Shown one piece after another: positions 14,801 through 22,455 of a stretch of 32,850 nucleotides of DNA. Position numbers and translations under genes: made by a program. The notes beneath the pieces are model-generated. The model was not told the origin of the DNA and searched no databases. It was given only the letters and a program-made list of their open reading frames with translations. The stretch is from NCBI RefSeq assembly GCF_008923205.2, contig NZ_WBMS02000070.1:1-32850 (forward strand). The letters run 5' to 3'. The DNA comes from Actinomadura physcomitrii (GTDB taxonomy: Bacteria > Actinomycetota > Actinomycetes > Streptosporangiales > Streptosporangiaceae). How positions within the stretch are numbered: position 1 is the first letter of the stretch; each line of letters starts with the position of its first letter.

Positions 14801-15313
14801 ATGCGGAAGATCGTGATCACCGGAGTGGCGGCGGCACTGGCGCTCGGCCTGACCGCCTGCGGCGGCAACGGCGGCGGCGGGACCGCGGCGGCGCCGGCCG
14901 CCACGCCCAGCGGCGCCGCGCAGGCACCGAGCGAGTCCCCGGCTCCGGGCGGCACGTCCACGACGCGGACCCCGTCCACACCGTCCACTCCGCAGGGCTC
15001 GGGCGGTCAGGACGCCCCCGTCGTCCGGCACACCCCGCCCGCGCCGCAGGGCGGCCGGCAGATCACCACCAAGTGGGGGCGGCTGCGCTACCTGGCCCCG
15101 GGCAAGTTCCTCGTCGGCGACGTCGCCTTCTTCACCGCCGACGACACCGTCCTGTACGTCGCCGGCGGCACCTGCCCCGACGGCTCCCCCACCCCGCCCG
15201 ACGTCATGAAGTGCTCGCTCGACGGGTTCGACCAGTGGGTGCAGGCCGCACCGCACAACGCCAGCGTCCGCTTCTCCGGCCAGGCGGCCGTCCGCATCAC
15301 CGAGACCCAGTAG
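14801..15313 (+). CDS. Secreted lipoprotein of unknown function
   Basis: A 170-residue protein with a lipoprotein signal peptide: MRKIVITG, a hydrophobic stretch, and lipobox LTAC with the modified Cys at about residue 20. A disordered Gly/Ala/Pro/Ser/Thr-rich linker (about 20-75) precedes a folded C-terminal domain (about 80-170) with KWGRLRYLAPGKFLVGDVAFF and two cysteines (GGTCPDG, MKCSLDG) that could pair. I know no function for this domain. It should be anchored on the outer face of the membrane. It stands alone, converging with the Pycsar-effector-like gene 16 bp downstream. Confidence 0.78.
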   Translation: MRKIVITGVAAALALGLTACGGNGGGGTAAAPAATPSGAAQAPSESPAPGGTSTTRTPSTPSTPQGSGGQDAPVVRHTPPAPQGGRQITTKWGRLRYLAPGKFLVGDVAFFTADDTVLYVAGGTCPDGSPTPPDVMKCSLDGFDQWVQAAPHNASVRFSGQAAVRITETQ

Positions 15314-15329
15314 CGCGCGGGCTTCCGGC

Positions 15330-15872
15330 TCAGGAGAGCAGGAGGGGGAGCCAGACGCCGATGTTGCCGAGGACCACGGTGACCATGGAGAACTGCAGGA
15401 ACGAGTGCTTGCGCCAGACGATCTTGGACAGGGCGACCAGCTGGGTGCTGAGGACGAGTCGGTTGCGCCGGCCGACGCCGTGTTCGAGGGCGGTGACGAG
15501 TTCGGCCGGGTCCCAGCGGCGCAGATGGCCGAAGTAGACGTAGCCCCGTCGCCAGTGCCGCCGCGCCTCCAGGCGGTTGAGCTGGGGGAAGACGGCGGCG
15601 CCGGCCAGCACGATGGCGCCGACCAGCAGGGCGACGCCGATGCCGAACGTCCAGCTCTCGAGGCCGGACAGGTGCCGCAGCCGCTTTCCCGACTGCGCGA
15701 AGACGACGATCATTCCGAGGATCGCCGTTTCCAGGGTGAGGACGACGGAGGCCTTGGCGTCGACTTTCGCGGTCCAGTCGTGCAGGGCCTGGTGGACGCG
15801 CCAGGCGTAGGTCTCGAAGGTCTCGTCACCGGCCCCGGACTGCCGGCCGGAATGGTTCGAGGTCTGCGTCAT
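15330..15872 (-). CDS. Pycsar-effector-like membrane protein (PycTM/DUF5706 type)
   Basis: A 180-residue protein. Helical segment YAWRVHQALHDWTAKVDAKA leads into TM1 (about 42-60), followed by TM2 (about 75-95), a soluble part with YVYFGHLRRWDPAELVTAL and LSTQLVALSKIVWRKH, and TM3 (about 160-179). The D/A-K-A before TM1, the (V/I)YFG element and the SKI..RK.H helix before TM3 match the Pycsar transmembrane effector family (PycTM). Members of this family open or disrupt the membrane on binding a cyclic nucleotide. No cyclase is nearby, so it is an orphan here; such orphans are common in actinomycetes. A GGAGGG ribosome site precedes ATG 15872. Confidence 0.72.
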   Translation of the reverse strand: MTQTSNHSGRQSGAGDETFETYAWRVHQALHDWTAKVDAKASVVLTLETAILGMIVVFAQSGKRLRHLSGLESWTFGIGVALLVGAIVLAGAAVFPQLNRLEARRHWRRGYVYFGHLRRWDPAELVTALEHGVGRRNRLVLSTQLVALSKIVWRKHSFLQFSMVTVVLGNIGVWLPLLLS

Positions 15873-16038
15873 CGTTGCCCTCCGCTGTCGCCGGCTCTTT
15901 CGTTTGGACGCGGTGAGGGAAACGGTGAGGTCCGGTGGAACCGGAATATGTCCCGCGGGTAACCGGAGAGGCGAGGGTTTCCCGGAGTCCTTTGATCACC
16001 TGGCGGGTGAAAGGCGCTGCTGCGGCGGACTCGTCGGC

Positions 16039-16125
16039 CTAGCGGACGTGTGCGGTGAGGAAGTGAGGCAGGATGTGCCCGCCGAGAGTGCCGGTGCCGC
16101 CGGTGAGCAGGATCTGCGCGCCCAT
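16039..16125 (-). pseudogene. NAD(P)-binding SDR/NmrA-type protein, N-terminal remnant
   Basis: ATG 16125 with AGGAGGAC upstream opens MGAQILLTGGTGTLGGHILP, the dinucleotide-binding GxxGxxG loop of NmrA/epimerase-type SDR proteins. A TAG stop follows after 28 residues. Ribosome site and start are intact, so the gene was cut by a stop or deletion; the rest of the 15873-16258 gap shows no continuation and no other gene I can support. A free 28-residue product is unlikely to matter. Confidence 0.6.
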
Positions 16126-16258
16126 GTCGTCCTCCTAGGCCGTTTCCATTGCGGTCGACCATGAAGACGGGCGGTGCCGGACGGAACGTGACATGCGTTC
16201 CCGGGTGACGCGGGTCACCGGGGCGGGGGCGCAGGGGCTAGCGAGTCGGGGGGCCTCG

Positions 16259-16816
16259 CTAGCCCCTGCCGGGGAAATGGCGGTGGGGGTACCTGGAGTG
16301 GTGGTCGTCGTCGCGGCGGTCCACGCTGACGGCGGCGGTCGGACGGTCCGCGCGGCAGGTGACGGTCATCGTGACGAACCGGCTGGACGACTGGAACCGG
16401 ACGAACACCGGCCCTGGGGGCCTGCGGTTGCTGTCGCCGACGCTGAAGTTCTGCGCGGGCGTCCAGGAGACGAGGAACGCGGCGCCGCCGTCGCAGCGGG
16501 CGACGATGTCGCCGGCCTCGGAGCCCAGGCTGGTGATGGCGGTGGTGACCTGGCGGGTGACGGTGACGGTCGGCGCGGGCCGCGGCTTGTCGCGGGCCGG
16601 CGGCGAGGTCGAAGCGGAGGGTTGCGCGGCGGGCGACGGGCCCGTCGGCGTGGGCGGGACGGCGAGCGCGGCGGCGACCTCGTCGGGCGTCATCGGCTTG
16701 ACGCCGCGTTCGGTGATGCCGGTGCCGACGACGTTGATCGCGGCCATCCCGGCGCCGACTCCGAGCACGGCGGCCGCCGACCACACCATGGCGGCGAGCG
16801 CGCTGTGCTTGGACAT
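16259..16816 (-). CDS. Membrane-anchored protein of unknown function
   Basis: A 185-residue protein. One N-terminal membrane segment (about 6-28, no cleavage site evident) is followed by a Pro/Ser/Thr linker (about 52-82). An extracytoplasmic domain (about 83-165) carries two cysteines (IVARCDGG, TVTCRAD) and strand-rich sequence such as AFLVSWTP and PVFVRFQSSSRFVTMTV. The end is His/Asp/Arg-rich (DRRDDDHHSRYPHRH), which could bind metal. I recognise no family. It is divergent from the response regulator, and the TAAG boxes at 16842-16867 lie between them, so it is probably a member of that regulon. Start ATG 16816 has GGGACAG upstream. Confidence 0.65.
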   Translation of the reverse strand: MSKHSALAAMVWSAAAVLGVGAGMAAINVVGTGITERGVKPMTPDEVAAALAVPPTPTGPSPAAQPSASTSPPARDKPRPAPTVTVTRQVTTAITSLGSEAGDIVARCDGGAAFLVSWTPAQNFSVGDSNRRPPGPVFVRFQSSSRFVTMTVTCRADRPTAAVSVDRRDDDHHSRYPHRHFPGRG

Positions 16817-16840
16817 GTGCGAACTGTCCCATATCGATGA

Positions 16841-16915
16841 CTAAGGTTCGGTTAAGCCGCCCTTAAGGCGTCGATAGGGCCTTTATCGGCCGCGTTCCCG
16901 GTCTAGCGTGGCGCC
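16841..16915 (+). promoter_or_regulatory. Response-regulator boxes and leaderless promoter
   Basis: TAAG occurs at 16842, 16853 and 16864, at exact 11-bp steps, with a weaker TAGG at 16875. This is the direct-repeat pattern bound by OmpR/PhoB-type regulators. CTTTATCGG (16881-16889) is shared with the region before the M23-like gene (CTCTTATCGG). TAGCGT (16904-16909) is a -10 six bases before GTG 16916, so the message probably starts at the start codon. Confidence 0.65.
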
Positions 16916-17599
16916 GTGGCGCAACTGTTGCTGGTGGAGGACGATTCCGAGGTGCGCAGCAGGCTCGTTCGCGCGCTTGGCGAGCGCGGGCACGCGGTCG
17001 CGTCGGCGCCCACGGGCATGGACGGCATCCGGCGGGCGGTGAACGCCCGGCCGGACCTGGTGATCCTCGATCTCGGGCTGCCGGATCTGGACGGCGCGGA
17101 GGTGCTGCGGATGCTGCGCGCGGTCAGCTCCGTCCCGGTGATCGTGGCGACGGCCCGCGACGACGAGCGGGAGATCGAGCGGATCCTGAACGCGGGCGCG
17201 GACGACTACCTGGTGAAGCCGTTCGGGGCGGGGCAGCTGGACGCGCGGGTGCGGGCGGTGCTGCGCCGGGCGGACGATCCGGGCGCGGCGGCCCGGGAGG
17301 TGCGGGTGGGCGGGCTGCGGATGAACGCGGCGGCACGGGAGGCGTCGCTGGACGGCCGGCCGCTGGAGCTGTCGCCGAAGGAGTTCGACCTGCTGCTCTA
17401 CCTGGCGTCGCGGCCGGGGCAGGTGGTGTCGAAACGGGAGCTGCTCACCGAGGTGTGGCACGTGCCGCTCGGCGGGGCGAACAAGACGATCGACGTGCAC
17501 GTGGCGTGGCTGCGGCGCAAGCTCGGCGAGTCGGCGTCGCGGCCGCGGTACCTGCGGTCGGTGCGCGGCTCCGGCATCAAGATCGTCGATCCGTCGTGA
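16916..17599 (+). CDS. OmpR/PhoB-family response regulator
   Basis: A 227-residue protein with a receiver domain (1-115; acidic pair VEDD, phospho-acceptor D52 in VILDLGLPDLDG, conserved Lys in VKPF). A winged-helix DNA-binding domain follows (about 130-225; ELSPKEFDLLLYLASRPGQVVS quoted in part, TIDVHVAWLRRKLGE, YLRSVRGSGIKI). GTG 16916 has no ribosome site and is probably leaderless. The stop overlaps the kinase start (GTGA, 17596-17599). TAAG repeats in front of it and before the M23-like gene suggest autoregulation and control of the redox genes downstream. Confidence 0.93.
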   Translation: MAQLLLVEDDSEVRSRLVRALGERGHAVASAPTGMDGIRRAVNARPDLVILDLGLPDLDGAEVLRMLRAVSSVPVIVATARDDEREIERILNAGADDYLVKPFGAGQLDARVRAVLRRADDPGAAAREVRVGGLRMNAAAREASLDGRPLELSPKEFDLLLYLASRPGQVVSKRELLTEVWHVPLGGANKTIDVHVAWLRRKLGESASRPRYLRSVRGSGIKIVDPS

Positions 17600-18882
17600 G
17601 AAGGCACATCACGCTGCTGGTGGCGTCGACGGTGGTGCTGGTGCTGGTGGCGTTCCTCGTCCCGCTGGCGCTGCTGGTGAAGGACGTGGCGCGGACGCGG
17701 ACGCTCGCGGCGGCGAACGTGCGGGCGCAGGCGCTCGCGCCGGTGGTGGCGGCGGGCGACCGGGGGACGGTCGAGGTGGCGCTGCAGCAGACGGCGTCGA
17801 GCGGCTACCCGATGACGGTGCTGTGGCCGGACGGGAAGTTCAGCGGCGCGCCGGCGGACCGGGACGCGGGGGTGCGGCTGGCGGAGCGGGGCCGGAGCCT
17901 GACCGTGGACACGCCGGGCGGCCGGGAGATCCTGGTGGCGGTGCTCGGCGGCCGGGGCGGGACGGCGGTGATCCGCGCGTTCGTCACCGACCGGCAGATG
18001 TCCGCCGGCGTCGGCCGGGCGTGGGCGATCCTGGCGGGGCTCGCGGCGGGGCTGCTGGCGGTGAGCGTGCTGGTCGCGGACCGGCTGGCGCGGTCGCTGG
18101 TGCGGCGGATCACGAAGCTGGCGGCGCTGGCGAAGGGCATCTCGACCGGGGACCTGGACGCGCGGATCGAGCCGGGCGGCCCGCTGGAGATCCGCGACGT
18201 GACGGTCGGGCTGAACGAGCTGGCCGGGCAGATCGACGCGCTGCTGTCGCGGGAGCGCGAGCAGGCCGCGGACCTGTCGCACCGGCTCCGCACGCCGCTG
18301 ACGGTGCTGCGGCTGGAGGCGGAGACGCTGCGGGACCCGGCGGAGGCGGGCCGGATCGGCGAGCAGGTCGACGTGCTGGAGCGGACCGTCACCGAGCTGA
18401 TCAACACGACGCGGCGGCCGGTGCGCGCGGAGGCGCCGTGCACGGACGCGACGGCGGTCGTGGCGGAGCGGGTGCGGTTCTGGTCGGTGCTGGCCGACGA
18501 GCAGGACCGGCGGATGGACATGCGGATCCCGTCCGGGCCGCTGCTGGTCCGTGTGCGCGCGGAGGACCTGTCGGCGTGCCTGGACGCGCTGCTGGGGAAC
18601 GTCTTCGCGCACACGCCGGAGGGCAGCGCGATGGGGGTGGCGCTGGAGGCGCGCAGCGGCGCGGTCTACCTGACGGTCGACGACGCGGGCCCCGGTTTTC
18701 CCGGGCGGCACCTGCTGCGGCGCGGGGTCAGCACGGCGTCGTCGACGGGGCTCGGGCTGGACATCGTGCGGCGGACGGCGGAGGCGAGCCACGGCAGCCT
18801 CCAGCTCGGCGAGTCACCGGCCGGGGGCGCGCGGGTGATGGTCCGTTTCGGTGTCCCGCCGCGCGACGCCGAGCCATCCTGA
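17596..18882 (+). CDS. Sensor histidine kinase
   Basis: A 428-residue kinase. It has TM1 (about 6-30), an extracytoplasmic sensor of roughly 115 residues, TM2 (about 143-165), a HAMP domain (RSLVRRITKLAALAKGIS onward), a DHp helix with DLSHRLRTPLTVLRLE (H229), N box LLGNVFAHTPEG, G1 DDAGPGFPG and G2 STGLGLDIV. The sensor carries no cofactor motif, so the signal is unknown. The downstream redox genes suggest envelope or electron-transport state, by context only. Translation is coupled to the response regulator by a 4-bp overlap. Confidence 0.92.
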   Translation: MRRHITLLVASTVVLVLVAFLVPLALLVKDVARTRTLAAANVRAQALAPVVAAGDRGTVEVALQQTASSGYPMTVLWPDGKFSGAPADRDAGVRLAERGRSLTVDTPGGREILVAVLGGRGGTAVIRAFVTDRQMSAGVGRAWAILAGLAAGLLAVSVLVADRLARSLVRRITKLAALAKGISTGDLDARIEPGGPLEIRDVTVGLNELAGQIDALLSREREQAADLSHRLRTPLTVLRLEAETLRDPAEAGRIGEQVDVLERTVTELINTTRRPVRAEAPCTDATAVVAERVRFWSVLADEQDRRMDMRIPSGPLLVRVRAEDLSACLDALLGNVFAHTPEGSAMGVALEARSGAVYLTVDDAGPGFPGRHLLRRGVSTASSTGLGLDIVRRTAEASHGSLQLGESPAGGARVMVRFGVPPRDAEPS

Positions 18883-18909
18883 CGGCTTGCGCTCCGGGGC
18901 ATTACGCGC

Positions 18910-18971
18910 CTTAGCCGACTCTTAACCCGTCCGAAGCGCCCTCTTATCGGGTGAGCCGCGAATCTTACGGC
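18910..18971 (+). promoter_or_regulatory. Response-regulator boxes upstream of the M23-like gene
   Basis: CTTA (TAAG on the minus strand) occurs at 18910, 18921 and 18943: steps of 11 and 22 bp, in phase with the boxes before the response regulator. CTCTTATCGG (18941-18950) recurs from that region. GAATCT (18960-18965) lies six bases before GTG 18972 and would give a leaderless start there. Confidence 0.55.
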
Positions 18972-20129
18972 GTGATGTCCCCTCCGCCGTCCGGCGGCGG
19001 ATCCGTCCTGCCGCTGGCCAACCGCATCGTGCGGCTCGGCGGCGCCGGCGCGGGCGCCGTCCTGCTCGTGCTGTGCGCCGTGGTCGCGCAGACGACGAGC
19101 GCGCCGGCGAGCCGTCCCGCGGCGGCGCCCTCGCCGGCGTCCGAGCGGACCCGCCCGGCGCACGCGTCGCGGAGCTCCAAGCCCGCGACGACCACCGCGA
19201 AGACGACGCCGCTGGTCCGGACGGTGACCACGGCGGTGCTCAAGCAGCGCTCGACGATCGCGCGCCGCGAGTTCGGCGGGCGCGCCCCGGCGGCGCCGAC
19301 CGTCCTGCTGTCCCGGTCGGACGCCGCGAAGGGCTGGGCGTTCGGCTCGTCGGTGATCGCGCCGCCCGCCGGAGTGGACGCGCCGCCGGACGCGTCGCTG
19401 TTCCTCGCCCACCACGACAAGACCGGCTGGCAGGTGTCGGTGACCGGCGCGCGGACCTTCGCGGCGTTCGTGAAGAACGCCCCGTCCGACGTCGTGCCGG
19501 ACGGCGAACGCACGCTCCTCGCCCGTTACGGAAAGGCCGCTTCGAGCGGGACGGCCACCGGGCTGGAGCTGCCCTGGGGCGTCGGCAAGTCGTGGACCAT
19601 GCGGCCCGCCGGCGACCCCAGGGCGATCGCGTTCGCGGGAGGGGACGGCCGGGTCCTCGCGCCCGGGCCCGGCCGCCTCTACCGGCTGTGCAGCCGGACG
19701 TCCGGGCACGCGATGCTGCTGCTCATCCATCCGAACGGGCTCGCCTCGACGTTCTCCCGGCTGACCGCGCTGACACCGGTGAAGGACGGCGGCGCGGTCC
19801 GGACGGGCGCCTACCTCGGCACGACCGGGCGCGGCCTGCCGTGCTCGTCCGGGCAGGCCGCCGGGCCCGCGTCCGTGGTGTTCGGGGTGCTGTCCGGCGG
19901 GCGGCCCGCCGCGCTCAACGGGTTGCAGGTGGGCGGCTGGACGCTCCAGGTCGCGGCGTCCGGGAAGGCCGTCGCGGCGGCGCGGGACGGCGTCCGCGTG
20001 CAGGGCGGCGACCCGCTGCTGAACCTCGGCTCCGGCGCGCTCCCCGTGCCGTCGCCGTCGCCGACCGCCACGGCGTCCCCGAAGGCGTCCCCGGCATCGC
20101 CGGCGTCCCCGACGGTGACGGCGCCATGA
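18951..20129 (+). CDS. Secreted or anchored LasA/M23-like protein lacking catalytic residues
   Basis: Up to 392 residues. It has an N-terminal membrane segment (about 30-48), a Ser/Pro/Thr/Lys linker to about 85, a region seen in actinobacterial LasA-type proteins (TGWQVSVTGARTFAAF, ERTLLARYG), then LPWGVGKSWTM, FAGGDGRVLAPGPGRLYRLC and LNGLQVGGWTLQV. The active-site positions look lost: the H...SLDF segment reads RAIAFAGGDG, and the HVHF motif is replaced by ASVVFGV. Two cysteines remain. It is therefore probably a binding protein, not a peptidase. GTG 18951 is the longest start; GTG 18972 or ATG 18975 fit the -10 better. It lies between the two-component system and the cytochrome gene. Confidence 0.68.
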   Translation: MSRESYGVMSPPPSGGGSVLPLANRIVRLGGAGAGAVLLVLCAVVAQTTSAPASRPAAAPSPASERTRPAHASRSSKPATTTAKTTPLVRTVTTAVLKQRSTIARREFGGRAPAAPTVLLSRSDAAKGWAFGSSVIAPPAGVDAPPDASLFLAHHDKTGWQVSVTGARTFAAFVKNAPSDVVPDGERTLLARYGKAASSGTATGLELPWGVGKSWTMRPAGDPRAIAFAGGDGRVLAPGPGRLYRLCSRTSGHAMLLLIHPNGLASTFSRLTALTPVKDGGAVRTGAYLGTTGRGLPCSSGQAAGPASVVFGVLSGGRPAALNGLQVGGWTLQVAASGKAVAAARDGVRVQGGDPLLNLGSGALPVPSPSPTATASPKASPASPASPTVTAP

Positions 20130-20142
20130 CGGGGAGGCGCGC

Positions 20143-20952
20143 GTGAGCACGACCTCGTCGCCGCCCGTCCGGGTCCCGGCGGGCCGCCGCACGCTCAAGA
20201 TCACGCTGATGGCGGTCGGCCTCGCCGCCGCCGCGGCCATCGGCCGGACGGCGGGCGCCGCGCACCTGCTCACCGCCGCGCACGCGTTCCTGGAGTTCTT
20301 CTCCGGCGTGTTCACGCTGGTCGGGCTGACCGGCGCGGTCGTGTTCGGGCTGCTCGCGGCGAGCCGGTTCACGCCGATCCGGCTGCGCATCCTCGCCCAG
20401 TCCGGGCACCGCGCCGCCGCCACGCTCTCGCTCAGTTTCCTCGCCGTCCACATCGTGCTGAAAGTGCTGGAGAAGCACGCGTCCGCGCTCGACGCGCTGC
20501 TCCCCGCCGCCGGGTTCCAGGGGCACGGGCTGATGGTGAGCCTCGGGCCCGTCGCCGGCGACCTGATGATCCTCGCCGCGCTCACCGGCGTCGCCCGCGG
20601 CCGGTTCATCGGCGCCGGACGCGCCTGGACGTGGCGGCTGCTGCACCTCGCCGTCTACGTGTGCTGGCCGGTCGCGCTCGTCCACGGCCTCCAGGCCGGG
20701 CGCGCCGCCAAGAGCTGGGTGATCTACAGCTACCTGCTGTGCGCGGCGGCCGTCCTCCTGCTGGTGCTGGTGCGGCTGGCGATCGCGTCCCGGCACCGCC
20801 GCACGTCCGGGCCCCGGCCGGTCCGCCCCGTCGCGGCGGCGCGTCCCCCGGCCCGGCGGCCCGAGCCCGCCGCCGAGGCCCGCGTCCCCGACGAGCAGTT
20901 CTGGGCGGACCTCAAGGACGAGGCGCGCCGCTGGTCCAGGAGCCGCCCGTGA
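20143..20952 (+). CDS. Cytochrome b561/ferric-reductase-like membrane protein
   Basis: A 269-residue protein with about six membrane helices. Two histidine pairs at heme spacing, H89/H103 and H168/H181, are typical of bis-heme ferric-reductase or cytochrome b-like four-helix bundles that move electrons across the membrane. H41 and H47 lie in the first helices. The C-terminal tail (about 215-269) is cytosolic, Arg/Pro-rich, and ends with an amphipathic DEQFWADLKDEARRW. GTG 20143 lies 13 bp after the M23-like stop. Its stop overlaps the NuoF-like start (GTGA). No FAD/NAD module is fused, so the NuoF-like neighbour is the likely electron donor. Confidence 0.78.
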   Translation: MSTTSSPPVRVPAGRRTLKITLMAVGLAAAAAIGRTAGAAHLLTAAHAFLEFFSGVFTLVGLTGAVVFGLLAASRFTPIRLRILAQSGHRAAATLSLSFLAVHIVLKVLEKHASALDALLPAAGFQGHGLMVSLGPVAGDLMILAALTGVARGRFIGAGRAWTWRLLHLAVYVCWPVALVHGLQAGRAAKSWVIYSYLLCAAAVLLLVLVRLAIASRHRRTSGPRPVRPVAAARPPARRPEPAAEARVPDEQFWADLKDEARRWSRSRP

Positions 20953-22445
20953 GCACCGCCACGACGACCGGCCGGGGGTTCCGCCTCACCACCATCGGGC
21001 CGCCGCGCCTGTTCGCCGGCCTCGACCGGACGTCCCGGCTCGACGCGGCGGCGCACCGGCTCGTCCACCCCGTCCCGCGCGGGCTGCCGCTCCGCGAGCT
21101 CGCCGCGCTCGCCGAGGCCGCCGACCTGCGCGGACGCGGCGGCGCCGCGTTCCCGTTCGCCCGCAAGCTCGCCGCCGTGCACCGGTCCGCGCAGCGCACC
21201 GGACGCGACTGCGTCGTGCTCGTCAACGCCACCGAAGGCGAACCCGCCAGCTCCAAGGACAAGGCCCTCCTCGCGCACGTCCCGCACCTGGTGCTGAACG
21301 GCGCGGTCCTCGCCGTCAAGGCGCTCGGCGCGCGGGAGCTCGTCATCGGCGTCACCGACGACGGCCTCGCCGCGCGGTCGCTGCGGCTCGCCCTCGCCGA
21401 GACCCGGCTGCGCGACCGCGCCCGCGTCGTCCAGCTCCCCGAGCGGTTCATCACCGGGGAGGGCGGCGCGCTCGTCCGCGGCGTCAACGGCGAGACGCCG
21501 ATCCCGCCCGGCCAGAAGGTCCGGGCCGCCGACAGCGGCGTCGACCGGCTCCCCACCCTGCTGTCCAACGCGGAGACGTTCGCGCAGCTCGCCGTGCTCG
21601 CCGAGCTCGGCGCCGACCGGTACCGCGCCGCCGGCACGCCCCGCGAACCCGGCACCGTCCTGCTCACCGTCACCCTCCCCGACGGCGGCCACATGGTCGT
21701 CGAGACCCCCGCCGGCGTGCCGCTCGCCGACGTGCTGCGGCACTGCGGCACCGACGCCGGGCAGGGCGTCATCGTCGGCGGCTACCACGGCGCGTGCCTC
21801 ACCCCCGAGCAGGCCGCGCGGGTCAGGGTGTCGCGCGAGTCGATGGCGGCGGCCGGCGGCGCGCTCGGCGCCGGGATCATCGTCCCGCTGCCCCGCGACA
21901 CCTGCCCGCTCGGCGAGATCGCCCGCGTCGCCGGGTACATGGGCGCCGAGTCCGCCGGGCAGTGCGGGCCCTGCCGGCTCGGCCTGCCCGCCATCGCCCG
22001 GTCCGTCGCCGCGCTCGCCGCCGGCACCGCCGGGGACGAGGCCGTCGCCGCCGTCCGCCGCGGCAGCGCCACCGTCCGCGGACGCGGCGCCTGCAAGCAC
22101 CCCGACGGCACGACCCGGTTCCTGCTGTCCGCGCTGCGCGCGTTCGACCAGGACGTCGCCGCGCACCTCGACCGGGGCGGCTGCGGCCGGCCGACCCGCC
22201 GCTTCCTGCCCGTCCACGGCGAGGAGCCGGAGGAGGCGGAGGCGTCCCCGCACCGGCTCGCGATCGACTGGTCCCGCTGCGCCGGGCACGGCCTGTGCCG
22301 CCACCTGCTGCCCGACCTCGTCCGGCTCGACGAGTTCGGCTACCCCGTCATCACCGACGGCGCCGTCCCCGCGCGGCTGCTGCGCGACGCCGTCCAGGCC
22401 GCCGAGATGTGCCCCGCCCTCGCGCTGTCGGTGCGGAGCGCCTGA
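20949..22445 (+). CDS. NuoF-like flavoprotein fused to a ferredoxin
   Basis: A 498-residue protein. Residues 1-400 resemble the 51-kDa subunit of complex I: GRGGAAFPFARKL (62-74), NATEGEPASSKDK (93-105) for FMN/NADH, a SLBB-like part, and the N3-type cluster region ESAGQCGPCRLG. In NuoF this reads ESCGxCxPC, so here the first cysteine is Ala336, leaving C339, C342 and C382 (GACKHPDG). Residues 437-498 form a ferredoxin with CAGHGLC (C444, C450) and MCPA (C488), the three-cysteine pattern of [3Fe-4S] ferredoxins of actinomycetes. It likely passes electrons from NAD(P)H through FMN and clusters to the adjacent cytochrome. The start overlaps the cytochrome stop by 4 bp. Confidence 0.85.
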   Translation: MSTATTTGRGFRLTTIGPPRLFAGLDRTSRLDAAAHRLVHPVPRGLPLRELAALAEAADLRGRGGAAFPFARKLAAVHRSAQRTGRDCVVLVNATEGEPASSKDKALLAHVPHLVLNGAVLAVKALGARELVIGVTDDGLAARSLRLALAETRLRDRARVVQLPERFITGEGGALVRGVNGETPIPPGQKVRAADSGVDRLPTLLSNAETFAQLAVLAELGADRYRAAGTPREPGTVLLTVTLPDGGHMVVETPAGVPLADVLRHCGTDAGQGVIVGGYHGACLTPEQAARVRVSRESMAAAGGALGAGIIVPLPRDTCPLGEIARVAGYMGAESAGQCGPCRLGLPAIARSVAALAAGTAGDEAVAAVRRGSATVRGRGACKHPDGTTRFLLSALRAFDQDVAAHLDRGGCGRPTRRFLPVHGEEPEEAEASPHRLAIDWSRCAGHGLCRHLLPDLVRLDEFGYPVITDGAVPARLLRDAVQAAEMCPALALSVRSA

Positions 22446-22455
22446 CCCGGCGCGG

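Noticed and set aside
14538..14816. 92-codon plus frame with a fair ribosome site
   Set aside because: Composition is Arg/Pro/Ser-rich with no domain, and it overlaps the lipoprotein start.
14396..15256. N-terminal extension of the flavoprotein to 660 residues
   Set aside because: The extension is antisense to the lipoprotein gene and low-complexity; ATG 14395 has a strong ribosome site.
15330..15872. A complete Pycsar or CBASS defence operon
   Set aside because: Only the effector-like protein is present; neither neighbour is a cyclase.
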